Shown here piece after piece: positions 1-41,698 of a stretch of DNA of 64,000 nucleotides. Location: assembly GCA_964020155.1 (NCBI GenBank), contig OZ026559.1:686845-750844 (forward strand), given 5' to 3'. Origin of the DNA: Chondrilla cf. caribensis. Taxonomy: Eukaryota > Porifera > Demospongiae > Chondrillida > Chondrillidae. Both the position numbers and the translations under genes were made by a program. Below the pieces are notes generated by a model that was not told where the DNA came from, made no database searches, and saw only the letters and a list, made by a program, of their open reading frames with translations. Positions within the stretch are counted from its first letter, which is position 1; each line of letters opens with the position of its first letter.

Positions 1-665
1 CTCAACATGTGGGTAGATTATAGAGGTTCACTCAGTACAGTCTACAATGATGGGAAGATCTCAACATGTGGGTAGATTATAGAGGTTCACTCAGTACAGT
101 CTACAATGATGGGGAGATCTCAACATGTGGGTAGATTATAGAGGTTCACTCAGTACAGTCTACAATGATGGGAAGATCTCAACATGTGGGTAGATTATAG
201 AGGTTCACTCAGTACAGTCTACAATGATGGGGAGATCTCAACATGTGGGTAGATCATAGATGTTCACTCAGTACAGTCTACAATGATGGGGAGATCTCAA
301 CATGTGGGTAGATCATAGATGTTCACTCAGTACAGTCTACAATGATGGGGAGATCTCAACATGTGGGTAGATTATAGAGGTTCACTCAGTACAGTCTACA
401 ATGATGGGAAGATCTCAACATATGGGTAGAATATAGAGGTTCACTCAGTACAGTCTACAATGATGGGGAGATCTCAACATGTGGGTAGATTATAGAGGTT
501 CACTCAGTACAGTCTACAATGTTGGGGAGATCTCAACATGTGGGTAGATTATAGAGGTCCACTCAGTACAGTCTACAATGATGGGAAGATCTCAACATAT
601 GGGTAGAATATAGAGATTCACTCAGTACAGTCTACAATGATGGGAAGATCTCAACATTTGGGCAG
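1..665. repeat. 59-bp tandem minisatellite, about 11 copies
   Basis: A 59-bp unit beginning CTCAACATGTGGGTAGATTA repeats head to tail from the first base (copies start at 1, 60 and so on), with a few percent substitutions between copies. It lies 3' of the last visible exon of the Tudor gene, so it is probably in an intron of that gene. The same unit in the opposite orientation occurs at about 8975-9345 and 38315-38800. Confidence 0.95.
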
Positions 666-747
666 ATTGTAGGGCATATATATATATACATGGATCATAG
701 CTTACTCACATGTGCATGCACACACACTCGCACACACACATACGTAC

Positions 748-12799
<12,052 letters not shown>

Positions 12800-12868
12800 T
12801 CTAGTCGTTGCTTCGGTCGCTACGGTTGCAGATGACAACCGAAGGAATATTACCGGGAACACAGTATC

Positions 12869-13200
12869 CTGGAGAGACAAAATAAATGTATCTCGTAGAA
12901 TATAACGTTAACCATAAGCAATTTCGACCATCCCCTTGATCGACAGTAAGGAGGCGGAACACTTCCAGTTGAACACATATGACGTATAACCGACTAACAA
13001 AACAAAAAGGAACCAGTCCAAAAGAGGATAAAATGACATTAATTCACTCGAATACATACCTATAGAGTGTCAATAGTCGATCTTTGAAGGACAAACTGAG
13101 AAAAGACCGAGAAGCTATAAAACTGTTTGCTCCTGCTTTTACAGGGCGCGTACCGCGTTGTACTGAGCATGCGCAAATATATTCCTAAACAAACCGCGCG
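12869..13200 (-). promoter_or_regulatory. Probable 5' untranslated exon and promoter region of the Tudor gene
   Basis: A strong acceptor (TTTTGTCTCTCCAG) ends at 12869, 69 bases upstream of the chosen ATG, so a non-coding first exon is expected. A donor-like CTATAG|GTATGT lies near 13060 on the minus strand, and upstream sequence toward 13200 is CG-rich (CGCGCG, GGTACGCGCC). The transcription start itself cannot be seen. This space also separates the gene from the end of the homeodomain gene at 13283. Confidence 0.4.
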
Positions 13201-13239
13201 CATAGATAATCGTTCTCAATTGAAATTTTGATTGAACAA

Positions 13240-13245
13240 TTTATT
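13240..13245 (-). terminator. AATAAA polyadenylation signal of the homeodomain gene
   Basis: The plus-strand TTTATT reads AATAAA on the minus strand, about 40 bases downstream of the stop codon at 13283-13285. This is a normal distance for a short 3' UTR. Confidence 0.6.
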
Positions 13246-13282
13246 TCAAAATGGGAATAAAATTCAAAAAGTGATTTCCATA

Positions 13283-13669
13283 TTAGTCCACAGATAACAT
13301 GTCTGTTGTAGGCGTCCCTCCAGAGGCAACACTTGTCCCTTGCTCAATGCATGTTGCCTCAAATTTGAGGGACAAATCAGAGGAGCTTGAACTCCCACTC
13401 TGTTGTCTTGTGAAAGGTGTTCTTTTCTTTGGTGGGGTCGGGGCCAGGCCCTTCTTCCTCAACCCAATAAGTTTAGCCTTCTTTCTTCTATTACGAAACC
13501 ATTCATGAACTTTCGCATAAGTGAGTCCTGTTGCCTCAGCAATCCTCTCCTTCTCCTTTCGACCATCCACTCCTGGTTGGATTATCCTACTGGCCCAAGC
13601 AACCTCAAGGACCTGTAAATGCCAAGATAGGGTTGAAATATCACGCCAAACCTGGTACAAATACACATG

Positions 13670-13712
<43 letters not shown>

Positions 13713-16528
13713 CACACACGCACACATTACCATACACATGGCTGTGTATAACCCTCCAATTAAGGCATTTGTGTACTATGAACCTTAATTCTCTCCATTT
13801 TCAATTTCAATCAAGACAATTATCACATAGACCACATGTCGGACTTAATTACCACAACACACAAACAGCCACTTTCAACTGGCAACTACATGCTAAACAT
13901 GCATTTAACAAGGAAACAGTGTTTACAACACCAAATTAACTCGAATCCATGGTTATTCGAATGTATGAAAGAATGGCAGTGCAGTGCAACCAGATTGACA
14001 AGTACTATGAAAAGTAAACCAAATTCGTACTTCTTATCAGAGGTACTGACTATCAGTACTGGAATACTTTACATGAGCTAGGGACTGAGTGTGGTGTGTG
14101 TATCAACCAGGAGATTGTACTAACCAGGGTACTTACTAAGCAAGTTGTACAGTACTTACTATCAGTACTGGTTGGAATACTTTACATGAGCTAGGGACTG
14201 AGTGAGTTGTGTGTATCAACCAGGAGATTGTACAAACCAGGGTACTTACTAAGCAAGTTGTACTGTGCTGAGAATCACAAACAAGAATGTATCATTATTT
14301 TTGCTAAACTGTTATCGGTGTATACTAATAGTGATGCTACCAAGGTATGTTTGTTCAAAATAGCTGCCATTGAAAGACGAGTCTGGCTCCACAAGACCGA
14401 TCTCACACACCTGAACATACCTACACAGAATACACATGGGCATGTATGTACATCAGTATACAATATGTACACAAGTATACAATACCATGTGAATTGCCTT
14501 GTATCATCACCCTGGATTTGGGAGTACAACCCTGTGCGAATTTGTCTGGACAGTGTGAAGTTGTCGGAATGTGATACAGTGATAATCAATTTTGTTTCAT
14601 TGATAACTTTCCCACAGAAGTGAGAGATAACTGCTATCACATGTAGTAAGTACAAACTCTGCACATTAAAAAGCAAAAACAGAATATGTTCACTACTTGT
14701 ATTCTCTGATGTGCCCCTTGTAACCAAAATGGGATTCTCAGAGTATACAAACACAGCACCCCAATAGCCACAATTATCAAAATCTTTATCGCATGAGTGC
14801 GAGCCAACCATTTTCAGGTGCCAACAACCAGGAGGGGGGGAGGAGATGGGGGGCATTATTGTAGAATTGTGAAGGAGAGCTGGAAGTTGAGAATAACTCT
14901 AAATCTATGGAGTTATTGAGCTTAAAATTGTTGACTAACGTCTTTGTGACGGAAATGTCCAAATTGTAAGACAGTTTAATACTATGCTGAGCTCAATAAC
15001 TCAAGATACCACATAGCAATGAACCTCTTTGATATAAGAATAACTCCATGAGACAGTAAGCCAGGTGATTTTAACTCAAGGATGACACTCTCTAGTGCTG
15101 CGTTTGCAAATGATAAGTGTTCAGTAACATTCTGTGTTGTAGTTGTGGTTTGATAAGCAATCAAACGAACAGAAGCCTGGACGATACATGGAGATGCATA
15201 AGGGTATACAATATGTATATGGGTACACAGTATGTACATGAGTATGCAGTATGTACATGGGTACACAGTATGTACATGAGTATGCAGTATGTACATGGGT
15301 ATACAGTATGTACATGAGTATACAGTATGTGCATGAGTATATGCAGTATGTACATGGGTATGCACTATGTACATGAGTATATGCAGTATGTACATGACAA
15401 TACAGTATGTACGTACATGAGTATACCATATGCACATGAGTATGCAGCATACACGACACTAGGTACCTACCTCACGTATTTCAGGATCCAATGGAATTCT
15501 GCAGTGCCTCACGCCCCCAAGGTGGACGTGCGTTTGCGGTGGGCAGTCTTTGCTCTTCCTGCGAGCTTTCTTCCCGTCCGTCACCTGCCTTCCCTGATCG
15601 AAGGATTGGATCAGCTCCTGCGAGCTTGGGAGCGATCCGCTATGGAATCCTTCATCAATGATGGAGTCCTCACTGAAGCTCCCACTTGAGCTGGATCCAT
15701 CTCGTTCGTTGATGGCATCCGGTCTGCAATGACAATAAAATACAGTGTAGTGGATTTCTGTCAGTAACAATTATCTGGTTCATCTGTCAAACTTGTCAAT
15801 CCACCACATTTTTCAAAAATAAATCATGGCAGATTAACAAGAATTAATTAATTGATTAATTCACCGCATATGTATATATTGTATCCTGTTCTGACTAATA
15901 ATTTCCTTCTCAGGGTAGATTGGTGCCAACTGAAGGCTGACTGGTGTACCCAATTATTGGGTTTCAACCCGATAATTTTTCAACACTACTGGGCCAACAA
16001 TATCACCACGAGGAAAAGCCAACCTCAGGAAAGGTAACATTCTATCCAACACTAACAGTGCATTCAGGTGAACAGAATCTATTCATAACTCTTTGATATC
16101 CTAATTAATTTAACACTCTGCTAAAGATAGCATTACAGTGGGACAAAGGATATGATTTGAGCTAATGGAAAGAAACACACACAAAGTTCCCTGGTCACGC
16201 AATCACGACAGGTATGCAAGACACACGAAGAAGTGTAAGTGACTCCTAGGAGCACAGACCAGACAATGTAACAGAATGAAAAGTAAAAGCACCCCGTGAA
16301 GTCCTACACACAATATCAAAGCAATCAAATAATACATACATACATACACACATACACACATACATACATACATACATACATACATACACACAGATACATA
16401 CATACATACATACACACACACACATACATACATACATACATACATATCTACATGTATACATACATACACACACATACACAAATACATACATACATACATA
16501 CACACACATACATACCTACATGCATACA

Positions 16529-16559
<31 letters not shown>

Positions 16560-17298
16560 CTACATGCATACATATGTACATGCATGTGTGTGAGTTCAAC
16601 ACGTACGTGTATTCATGTAAGCAGTAACTCGAGAATAGCTTTTCTCTCAATACATTTGTGTGTGCATGCTTATGGTGTAGGTACAAATGCGTGTGCTAGG
16701 TAGGTAAGTGAATACCTAGTGTAAATGCACATATTGTTACAACATATAATATAATACTATGTGCACGTACAATGGAAATAGACACGACTATTGTTGCTTA
16801 TTGTTATCCTAGTATCAGTAAACCACAAATAACTATTTTCAACCAACCAACAAGTTCTAAATAAATAACGAATAAGCATTGTTAACTCAAAGAAGTACAA
16901 GCGTGCGCAGCTATCGAAGACGTTCAATAAACTTTAACCTTTTCATAACATTTTTGCTGATGTAAACAAACACAACAGAAGCGATTAAGAGAATCAAGCT
17001 GTTCGATTCTTAAAACATCACATCATACGGTCACACACTGTACACACACAAGTCAACGTAAGCCGAACGGTCATAAACGGCTGCAGATCGGAAGCACACG
17101 CGCTGGTTACCTGTTAGCTTGGGGGTGCCATGGTCTTACTCCCAGCTTCGCCGCTGCTTGGTTCTCCGAGCCGTCCACTTGCCCTACGGTGAAGGGATGA
17201 GAGGCAAATCTTGCCATTTTGGGGCTGCTATGAGAGGCACTCGAGGTTGGTATAGGGGAGGCCAAGCCGAGGAATCTCAAGACTTCGCCGCCGTCCAT
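13283..17298 (-). CDS. Divergent homeodomain protein, three coding exons
   Basis: Probable sequence-specific DNA-binding transcription factor in the nucleus. Coding exons (minus strand): 17298-17111, 15723-15471 and 13612-13283, with phases that join cleanly, give 256 residues. The recognition helix reads KVHEWFRNRRKKAK, matching the WFxNRR signature. It is preceded by RIAEATGLTYA (turn and helix 2) and a first helix around PLDPEIREVLEVAW that spans the exon 2/3 junction. The homeodomain occupies roughly residues 135-195. Upstream is a Ser-rich acidic stretch (SSSSGSFSEDSIIDEG) and a basic KKARRKSK patch. The tail is basic then Ser/Thr-rich. The start chosen is the first in-frame ATG, after a GTG-opened frame. 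The arrangement recalls POU/HNF-type homeodomains, but I see no POU-specific domain and do not assign a class. Confidence 0.8.
13664..13711. repeat. Short (CA)n microsatellite
   Basis: About 45 bp of CA dinucleotides in the second intron of the homeodomain gene, about 50 bases upstream of the last exon's acceptor. Confidence 0.8.
14068..14270. repeat. 113-bp repeat family, about 2 copies
   Basis: Two partial-to-full copies of a 113-bp unit containing CATGAGCTAGGGACTGAGTG and GTATCAACCAGGAGATTGTA, in an intron of the homeodomain gene. The same family occurs at 19027-19315, 24230-24650 and, inverted, at 39785-40225. Confidence 0.9.
15190..15450. repeat. Degenerate TACATGAGTA/TATGTACATG tandem repeat
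   Basis: Repeats of about 20 bp (ATGTACATGAGTATGCAGT and variants) lie directly 5' on the plus strand of exon 15723-15471 of the homeodomain gene, that is just downstream of its donor site. Confidence 0.85.
16326..16575. repeat. (TACA)n / (CA)n microsatellite
   Basis: About 250 bp of ACAT tetranucleotides mixed with CA dinucleotides, in the first intron of the homeodomain gene. Confidence 0.9.
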
Positions 17299-17418
17299 TT
17301 TGACGATTAACCCCTTGCCGTCCCGAGTCCCAAATTCTAAAACGCATCGAACCACTATTTTGGAATGGATATTAAAACCTTTTACACAAAACGAATAATA
17401 ATGTAATGACTAAGTGGA

Positions 17419-17472
17419 CTAGTTCAGCTTCGTTAACCTGCAAATGGATAAGAATGAAGAGGTTATAATTGT

Positions 17473-17524
<52 letters not shown>

Positions 17525-17539
17525 TGTGTGTGGTGTGTG

Positions 17540-17590
<51 letters not shown>

Positions 17591-18539
17591 GTCAACAATC
17601 AATTCTCACTAACCCAGACGTAATCCCATCCTTGGTAGTAAGTCTGTTCAGAGCATCATCACTCTCACCCTGGACCAACGAAAAGCATGCACAAATATGA
17701 AGTAGACTAGGGTAGAATATTGTAACACACACAGTGAGTAACAACAGTCAGGCTGCATTGTACCAAAAGTACAGCAACCCCCCAGGTATGTCAAACAACA
17801 ATTGAATAGAAGTTTGTTTATCAGAAGTCCTACTTATCAAAGATCAACATATCGAGAGTTAACACAAGGTTAATGGACCACTTTGACCCATTTGACTCCT
17901 CAGAAAATTTGGGTTAAGCGCTCCAGGTACCACTCGCAAACAGTATACACCCAAAGACATCGACAAGGCAACTATCTACTTAGGCTAAGCTGCAACACCT
18001 CCACTGCGGCAGAGCTGATGTAATACGGCATGCTATCAGTTGTCAGATTGTGTGTACCACTCTCTTTACCCCTGTATGTACTGGCATTGTCACTTTACTC
18101 TCAATTGTACATTGAAGGGTGCTCTTGAATGCCCTCTCGATTGAGCAATTATCCCATAAGTATAATTACATGAAATAAAATGCAAATATTGTTGCTTTAC
18201 TACATTTTCAACATCTACCCAAGCAACAACAGAAGTGTGCAAAGTAGCTTCTACTTACCATTGATCTAACGAAACCACACAGACAGTAGTTGGTGGTCTG
18301 GCCGGTCATTCTCCCTGTCTTCTCGTCCACTTCTGCCACAGCTATTTGCACGGAAGCGTGGTCCTTTGCGTTTATTATACGACCAGTACTGGAGCTGGTG
18401 ACAAGTAAAAAGAAGAGAAGGTTAAGAAATACAGTTAAAAGCTCACACTTGGAAATGGTAAAAATACCCTCATGACAAAAACTACGTACCATTTTCTTGG
18501 TATGTACAAGTCAATGAATTCACCAGCTTCGTTCTGCAT
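17419..18539 (-). CDS. RPS21: Small ribosomal subunit protein eS21 (RPS21)
   Basis: Component of the cytosolic 40S ribosomal subunit. Exons (minus strand): 18539-18490, 18394-18259, 17669-17614 and probably 17437-17419, giving 86 residues (human protein 83). Clear family landmarks are the start MQNEAGEFIDLYIPRK, then RIINAKDHAS, VAEVDEKTGR, the CLCG segment and GESDDALNRLTTKDGI. The first three exons are certain. The last exon rests on a TTTGCAG acceptor and yields the end GLTKLN. Without it, reading through the third exon ends GLVRIDC and a stop. A (GT)n tract (17475-17587) fills the last intron. The stop lies only about 120 bp upstream of the ATG of the homeodomain gene on the same strand. 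Confidence 0.93.
17475..17587. repeat. (GT)n microsatellite with a GC-rich core
   Basis: About 113 bp of GT dinucleotides interrupted by TGCGCGCGCGCGCG near 17540, in the last intron of RPS21. The alternating purine-pyrimidine run is of a Z-DNA-forming type. Confidence 0.9.
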
Positions 18540-19026
18540 AGTCGAATCTGACAAGAAAAGAACTCTCACGATGAAGTGAAATGCAACAATTCGTAAAAAT
18601 TCAATGTACAAAGTACACATCATGAGGACATTCGTATACATCGAAAAGACTCAGTAACCATCAGCACACTTCAGGGCTGTCCCATCACCTTCACGTCCCT
18701 CAAGGAGGACAAGAAAGGTCATATGCGAAAGATTTGTTAATGAAAATGTCCCTCCTAACAGAAATAAAGCCCAAAGAGGGCGAAACTCACCCAATCTTCA
18801 GAAGTTCTCAACGCGTACAACCGAACACGTGGTCGAAAGATCAATTTCCGGTGCAAAAACGGAAATGACGTGTAAACTATGAGACGACATACGGTAAGAT
18901 TGTCTGTGCCGGAAACGCATTATTGTCGAACTTGCTTGTAGTAAGTACCACCTGGAAGGGCACACCACATCCGTACTACTTATCAAAAGAACTTACAATA
19001 CAGCTTGTTATAACATACACAAGCTA

Positions 19027-19315
19027 GGAACCAGATGAAGTAACAGAGGTATGTACTAACCAGGGTACTTACTGAGCAAGTTGTACTGTACTTACTCTCA
19101 GAACTGGTTGGAATACTTCACATGGGCTAGGGACTGAGTGAGGTGTGTATCAACCAGGAAATTGTACTAACCAGGGTACTTACTAAGCAAGTTGTACTGT
19201 ACTTGCTATCAGTACTGGTTGGAATACCTTACATGAGCTAGGGGCTGAGTGAGGTGTGTGTATCAACCAGGAGATTGTACTAACCAGGGTACTTACTAAG
19301 TAAGTTGTACTGCTT
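19027..19315. repeat. 113-bp repeat family, about 2.5 copies
   Basis: Same family and orientation as at 14068-14270, located between RPS21 (start 18539) and the 3' end of the NSE1-like gene (19427). Nothing else recognisable is in this spacer. Confidence 0.9.
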
Positions 19316-19426
19316 CAGTTGAACTATGCTCATTGAAATTGGGCACTTTTAGCAAACAACACAACAAAATACAAATAAAAACAAGGTTTGAATTTGACAT
19401 GCATCTTTGAATCAATGTATGAATGC

Positions 19427-19716
19427 TCAAGATTCCATAGTGGCCAGGTGGGTGACCATCCCAGCAACAGGGAGACTCCCTCGGAACAGTCGCTCAGCAC
19501 AGTACAGGTGGTACTTCCCTTCACTGCCATTAACAATGTGTCTCTCTCCCTGAAGAAGACAGTGGAAAGAAAAGTTCGAATGTGCATTGATATGAATAAA
19601 CTGACCCTCACTACAATATCCTCATACACGACACACACCCACCCTCACTACGATATCCTAATACACACATCCTCACTACAATATCCTCGAACATACTTAC
19701 CCCCACTACAATATCA

Positions 19717-19793
<77 letters not shown>

Positions 19794-20486
19794 CACACAC
19801 ACTCACCCTCACTACGATATCCTCACAAGCTGCACATTTCTGTACACGTTCATCATTTTGAAGAAAAGGTTTTAGATCTAAGAGCAGTCTTGGCCCTGCT
19901 GCATACCGACCACTCTGCAGAAATATTGTACAGTTAAAAAATAATTGACGTGGCTCATAGAAAGGATTGAATTATGCTTTAACATGTGGTTTGAAAAGGG
20001 GAAATGGTAAAATACACATTTCAGTTCTACATAGGATACCATACTGGCTATCTTGACCCTGTGTACTGTAGTATCTGTCGATGTACTTCTTATCTGTACT
20101 ATGTCAGTATAACTCGTAACGTTTCACTATTATTCAAAATCAGCTACAACTACTACAAGTACACTGACATAGAGCACTAATATGTTCTAGGCCTAACAAG
20201 ACTCAACAGGTAACTACTAGTTGGCATTGTCTGTTAACAGCTACACAATAACTACTTAACACAAAGGTCATGAACTGCTCATGCCACATGTACTATACTG
20301 AGTTTGAAATAGACAACAAGACAATAGAATTCCTTGTGAGTCGCAAACTAAGGTCCAAACCCCTATATGAGACAAGACCATTAGAACAGAGGGTTGATGG
20401 GTTGGTAACTCCCCTTCCAGACTATAATGCATACGTACATGGATACATGCATGCACATGCACACACACACATGCACACACACACAC

Positions 20487-20558
<72 letters not shown>

Positions 20559-22677
20559 CATCTTTAGTGAGCCACAGGGCGTTTTCCATCTTCTGAAGAA
20601 ACTGGTCAGCTTGAGAAGCTGTCATTTTCTTGTCCATTTTCGAAGGCAAATTGGTTAATGTGATCGATGAGACTAGCCCATCATCGTCTGCTTCATTTAG
20701 AATCTCTTCTATCTTTACAAGCAGAAAAGTGACCACTATTGAACCATCAAGTACATCAACTCAACTACACTAAAGCACCTTTATATAAAGACCACCTGTC
20801 CTAAGTGACCACTATTGAACCATCCAGTACATCAACTACACTAAAGTACCTCTATATAAAGACCACCTGTCCTAAGTGACCACTATTGAACCATCATGTA
20901 CATCAACTCAACTACACTAAAGCACCTTTATATAAAGACCACCTGTCCTAAGTGACCACTATTGAACCATCCAGTACATCAACTCAACTACACTAAAGTA
21001 CCTATATAAAGACCACCTGTCCTAAGTGACCACTATTGAACCATCCAGTACATCAACTCAACTACACTAAAGTACCTATATAAAGACCACCTGTCCTAAG
21101 TGACCACTATTGAACCATCAAGTACATCAACTCAACTACACTAAAGCACCTTTATATAAAGACCACCTGTCCTAAGTGACCACTATTGAACCATCCAGTA
21201 CATCAACTCAACTACACTAAAGTACCTATATAAAGACCACCTGTCCTAAGTGACCACTATTGAACCATCCAGTACATCAACTCAACTACACTAAAGTACC
21301 TATATAAAGACCACCTGTCCTAAGTGACCACTATTGAACCATCCAGTACATCAACTCAACTATACTAAAGCACCTCTATATAAAGACCACCTGTCCTAAG
21401 TGACCACTATTGAACCATCCAGTACATCAACTCAACTACACTAAAGCATCTCTATATAAAGACCACCTGTCCTAAGTGACCACTATTGAACCATCCAGTA
21501 CATCAACTCAACTACACTAAAGCACCTCTATATAAAGACCACCTGTTCTAAATTGTGCTCATAAACTAAAAAATGTATATCTTTGTACGTACATGTGCAC
21601 ACATACCATTTTAACAAAAAACTCCACCTCAGTAGGTGTGTAATTGTTACCAAGAACAGCACTCCTGTCATTCTCCTTCAGATTCACAAAAGCGTAGTAG
21701 GCCACCCCGTTATCCTCAGCCTTCCCCTCTGCAATCTTCATTGAAAACTCATCCAAGTGTTCGTTTACAAGTGCAACAAATTGCGTTAGAGGCTGTCCTG
21801 GGTGAGCGAACAGATAAGGAGATTGAATCACAGTGGTGATTTGGGAGGAATTATAACCCCCCACACACATTACCTCCATTAAACGAATGCCTTTGTGAGA
21901 GAATTCAAAGTGACCGAGAACAAAAGAGTTAAACTATACAGTGCTACACTATGAGGTTAGTTGGGGAAACTTCGGAAATTCGATTTCCAATAACAATACA
22001 AGAGATGCTTCAGGTTACAAGATGTCGCCCTCATATACGTACATAAGGCAAGATGGGGTGACTTCCAAAAGACTTGCTATGCACTGATTTCCAACAGCAA
22101 GCGCACTGCGAAGTGATGTGATTTATTGCGTTTTACCTTACACACGTACCCAGATAGTAGAATTCGTCAAGACGAACACCTTAAAAGATGAATTATTGGC
22201 CAACACAGACTAATTTAGAGCTGGTTTGTTTTGCTGTAGTAGTATACGTACATGAGTATAATAAACAAATCCCAATAACAAAACATCGGATAGCTACATG
22301 ATATGACTTGGGATAGGTGTATTGAGACACTGTTAATCTTTAACTATGGACACGCGTGTCTTTCAGTGTTGAATCGACTGCCCATAAAGATAACACCAAC
22401 ATGGGAACTGTGGGCAGTGCTGGATCGAGTGCTCAAGAAAATCAGTTCCAAGTTGCCCCAGTGTTACAAGTATAATAATCTCTGGCTGAACTCGATAGTA
22501 CATGGACCATCCATCCATCCACGCCACAGGTAGCTTAACAACTAGCCCATGCATACGTACATTTACACACTTACCGGCTTTTTGAAGTTTATTTTCGACG
22601 GTTCTTCTAGCTTCTTCCTTGGTTATGATCCGTCTGGACATCATGTACTGCACAAACAAACGATGTTCGTCCTGCAT
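19427..22677 (-). CDS. NSMCE1: NSE1-like subunit of the SMC5/6 complex, with an incomplete RING
   Basis: NSE1 is the RING-type ubiquitin-ligase subunit of SMC5/6, acting with NSE3/NSE4 in DNA repair in the nucleus. Exons (minus strand): 22677-22575, 21797-21607, 20712-20557, 19914-19807 and 19549-19427, all phase-compatible, encode 226 residues (human 266). Family matches include the start MQDEHRLFVQYMMSRRIIT, the EDNGVAYYAFVNL segment (human EDDGRPIYALVNL), the winged-helix part MTASQADQFLQKM...WLTKDE, and the RING start KCAAC with a later YHLYC (human CNIC and HLPC). The second CxxC and the final CPxC pair are absent: the frame stops soon after HLYC. Introns hold (CA)n tracts and a 76-bp minisatellite. 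The first two introns and the exon order agree with a real gene; ligase activity is doubtful. Confidence 0.85.
19718..19800. repeat. (CA)n microsatellite next to a donor site
   Basis: About 80 bp of CA dinucleotides in the last intron of the NSE1-like gene. On the gene strand the intron begins GTGAGTGTGTGTG and runs into the (GT)n tract. Confidence 0.9.
20455..20556. repeat. (CA)n microsatellite abutting a donor site
   Basis: About 100 bp, read as (GT)n on the gene strand. It starts exactly at the donor of exon 20712-20557 (GATGAG|GTGTGTG) of the NSE1-like gene. Confidence 0.93.
20729..21552. repeat. 76-bp minisatellite, about 11 copies
   Basis: Units of about 72-76 bp containing AAGTGACCACTATTGAACCA and TATATAAAGACCACCTGTCC (copies start at 20729, 20805 and so on). 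They fill the intron between exons 21797-21607 and 20712-20557 of the NSE1-like gene. Related copies lie at 25319-25445 and 26290-26430, and inverted at 33350-34130. Confidence 0.95.
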
Positions 22678-23458
22678 CTTCCTTGGTCGAGTTGCATGAA
22701 GATTTGGCGCCAAAGAGGAGTCTGGTTAGTCTAACGTTACCGACCCCATCTCTCTTGATCATAAAATGTGTTCCTACGCGTTAGGGCAACAGTGAATTTA
22801 TACTATAATTTATATCGCGCTAAAAGATGGCAGATTGAAACGCGTAGATTTCGAGCGCAACGGCTTCGCCGAATGTTGTATCTTCAGAAAAGGTTCTTCT
22901 AAGCCAAAGACGGACGCCCAAATATAATTCAAGTGCGGGGGCTGCATCCCTACGTGTTCTTTTTTGACTCGAATACCTGTTGATCCGTGTTTTTCATGAT
23001 AAAATTAATACTATCTATATCGCATCTATACATACTATTTTATATTGTATACAAAATGCTACATCTTAGCAATTCAACTACAGTAATCCTTGTAATCGTC
23101 ATGTAGTTTGAATAATATTATAATGATAAGAAATAATCAAAACGCCACGAAGAGTATCAGATATATAATAGGATTGAACCAACAAAGAAGGTAGTGTAAA
23201 CAGTATACATGTAAACAGATAGGGCCTTGGATGTATGTACAACAACAACAACAACAACATGGTTGATGAAATAATTGAACTATTACATGTAAACACCAAG
23301 TAGAGCATTAGCAGATGGGTGCTACACCATGCTTAGAATAATATTACGAGCAGATCATAACAAAATAGAACATAAACAAAGAAATAATACATACGTACAT
23401 AATTATACAAGTGTGTGTGTACATAGATGAACGTAAGGTTAGTACAAAGATGAAGATG
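22678..23458. other. Intergenic spacer between the NSE1-like gene and NUP153
   Basis: About 780 bp that should contain the NSE1-like promoter (near 22680-22950, with several CG dinucleotides) and the NUP153 3' UTR on the minus strand (below 23459). I see a short (CAA)n run near 23240 and AT-rich sequence. No reading frame or clear AATAAA was found. Confidence 0.5.
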
Positions 23459-37246
<13,788 letters not shown>

Positions 37247-37698
37247 ATTTTAAAGTTTAAAACAAAAAATCTTGAAAAACTCGTCTGCGGGTCAACAAAC
37301 AACTTTCTACACGGCCACGTGGGAATGGATGGGCGCTAATTGGAATAGCTTCTTCCAAGAAGAACTTTTCGAACAAACTAGGATTGTCTTCAGATCAAGT
37401 TGTCGAAAATGTTACTATAGCACATTTGGTAGTTAAAACAACACTTAATTCCTTTATTGAGGGAAAATAAATAAAGTACAAGAGTTTACTCTTCTTTCCA
37501 CCATCTAAAGTGCTCTCGAAGCGCCCAATTGGGACAATCACGTGATCCCAGCATGATCACGAGCAACGGTTGTAACGCAACGGCGAGTTATACTCGCGTC
37601 TGATCCGTCTACAGAAACAACAGTGTCGTGTTTCATTTTTGTGCATCTTTGATCCATACGTTTTCCGAGGGGCTCTACTTCGTCTCAGCTAATTGCGC
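37247..37698. promoter_or_regulatory. Head-to-head (bidirectional) promoter of NUP153 and PPP1R8
   Basis: Only 452 bp separate the ATG of NUP153 (minus) from the ATG of PPP1R8 (plus). The spacer contains a CCAATTGG palindrome (37525-37532, a CCAAT box in both directions) and TCACGTGA (37538-37545, a palindromic E-box), with CG dinucleotides clustered at 37500-37620. No TATA box is obvious. Promoter function is inferred. Confidence 0.65.
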
Positions 37699-41554
<3,856 letters not shown>

Positions 41555-41698
41555 TGAATTATCATTTTTAAGCTAATTTCTCAGACTGCTATCCACATCG
41601 TCTGCACTGTATGTCATGCATAATATTATGATATATTCGCATGTATATTTTATGACCCAAAGTTTGCTCTACCATGAGCCACACCAGATCGACGGTGC
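41555..41698. other. Short 3' flank of PPP1R8
   Basis: AT-rich sequence between the PPP1R8 stop codon and the 49-bp satellite. It should hold the 3' UTR; no canonical AATAAA was seen. Confidence 0.5.

Noticed and set aside
1..665. CRISPR-like array of regular repeats
   Set aside because: Units are contiguous 59-bp tandem copies with no unique spacers, in a eukaryotic intron context. The same holds for the other minisatellites.
18798..18986. Frame upstream of RPS21
   Set aside because: Short, no family similarity, lies in the promoter side of RPS21.
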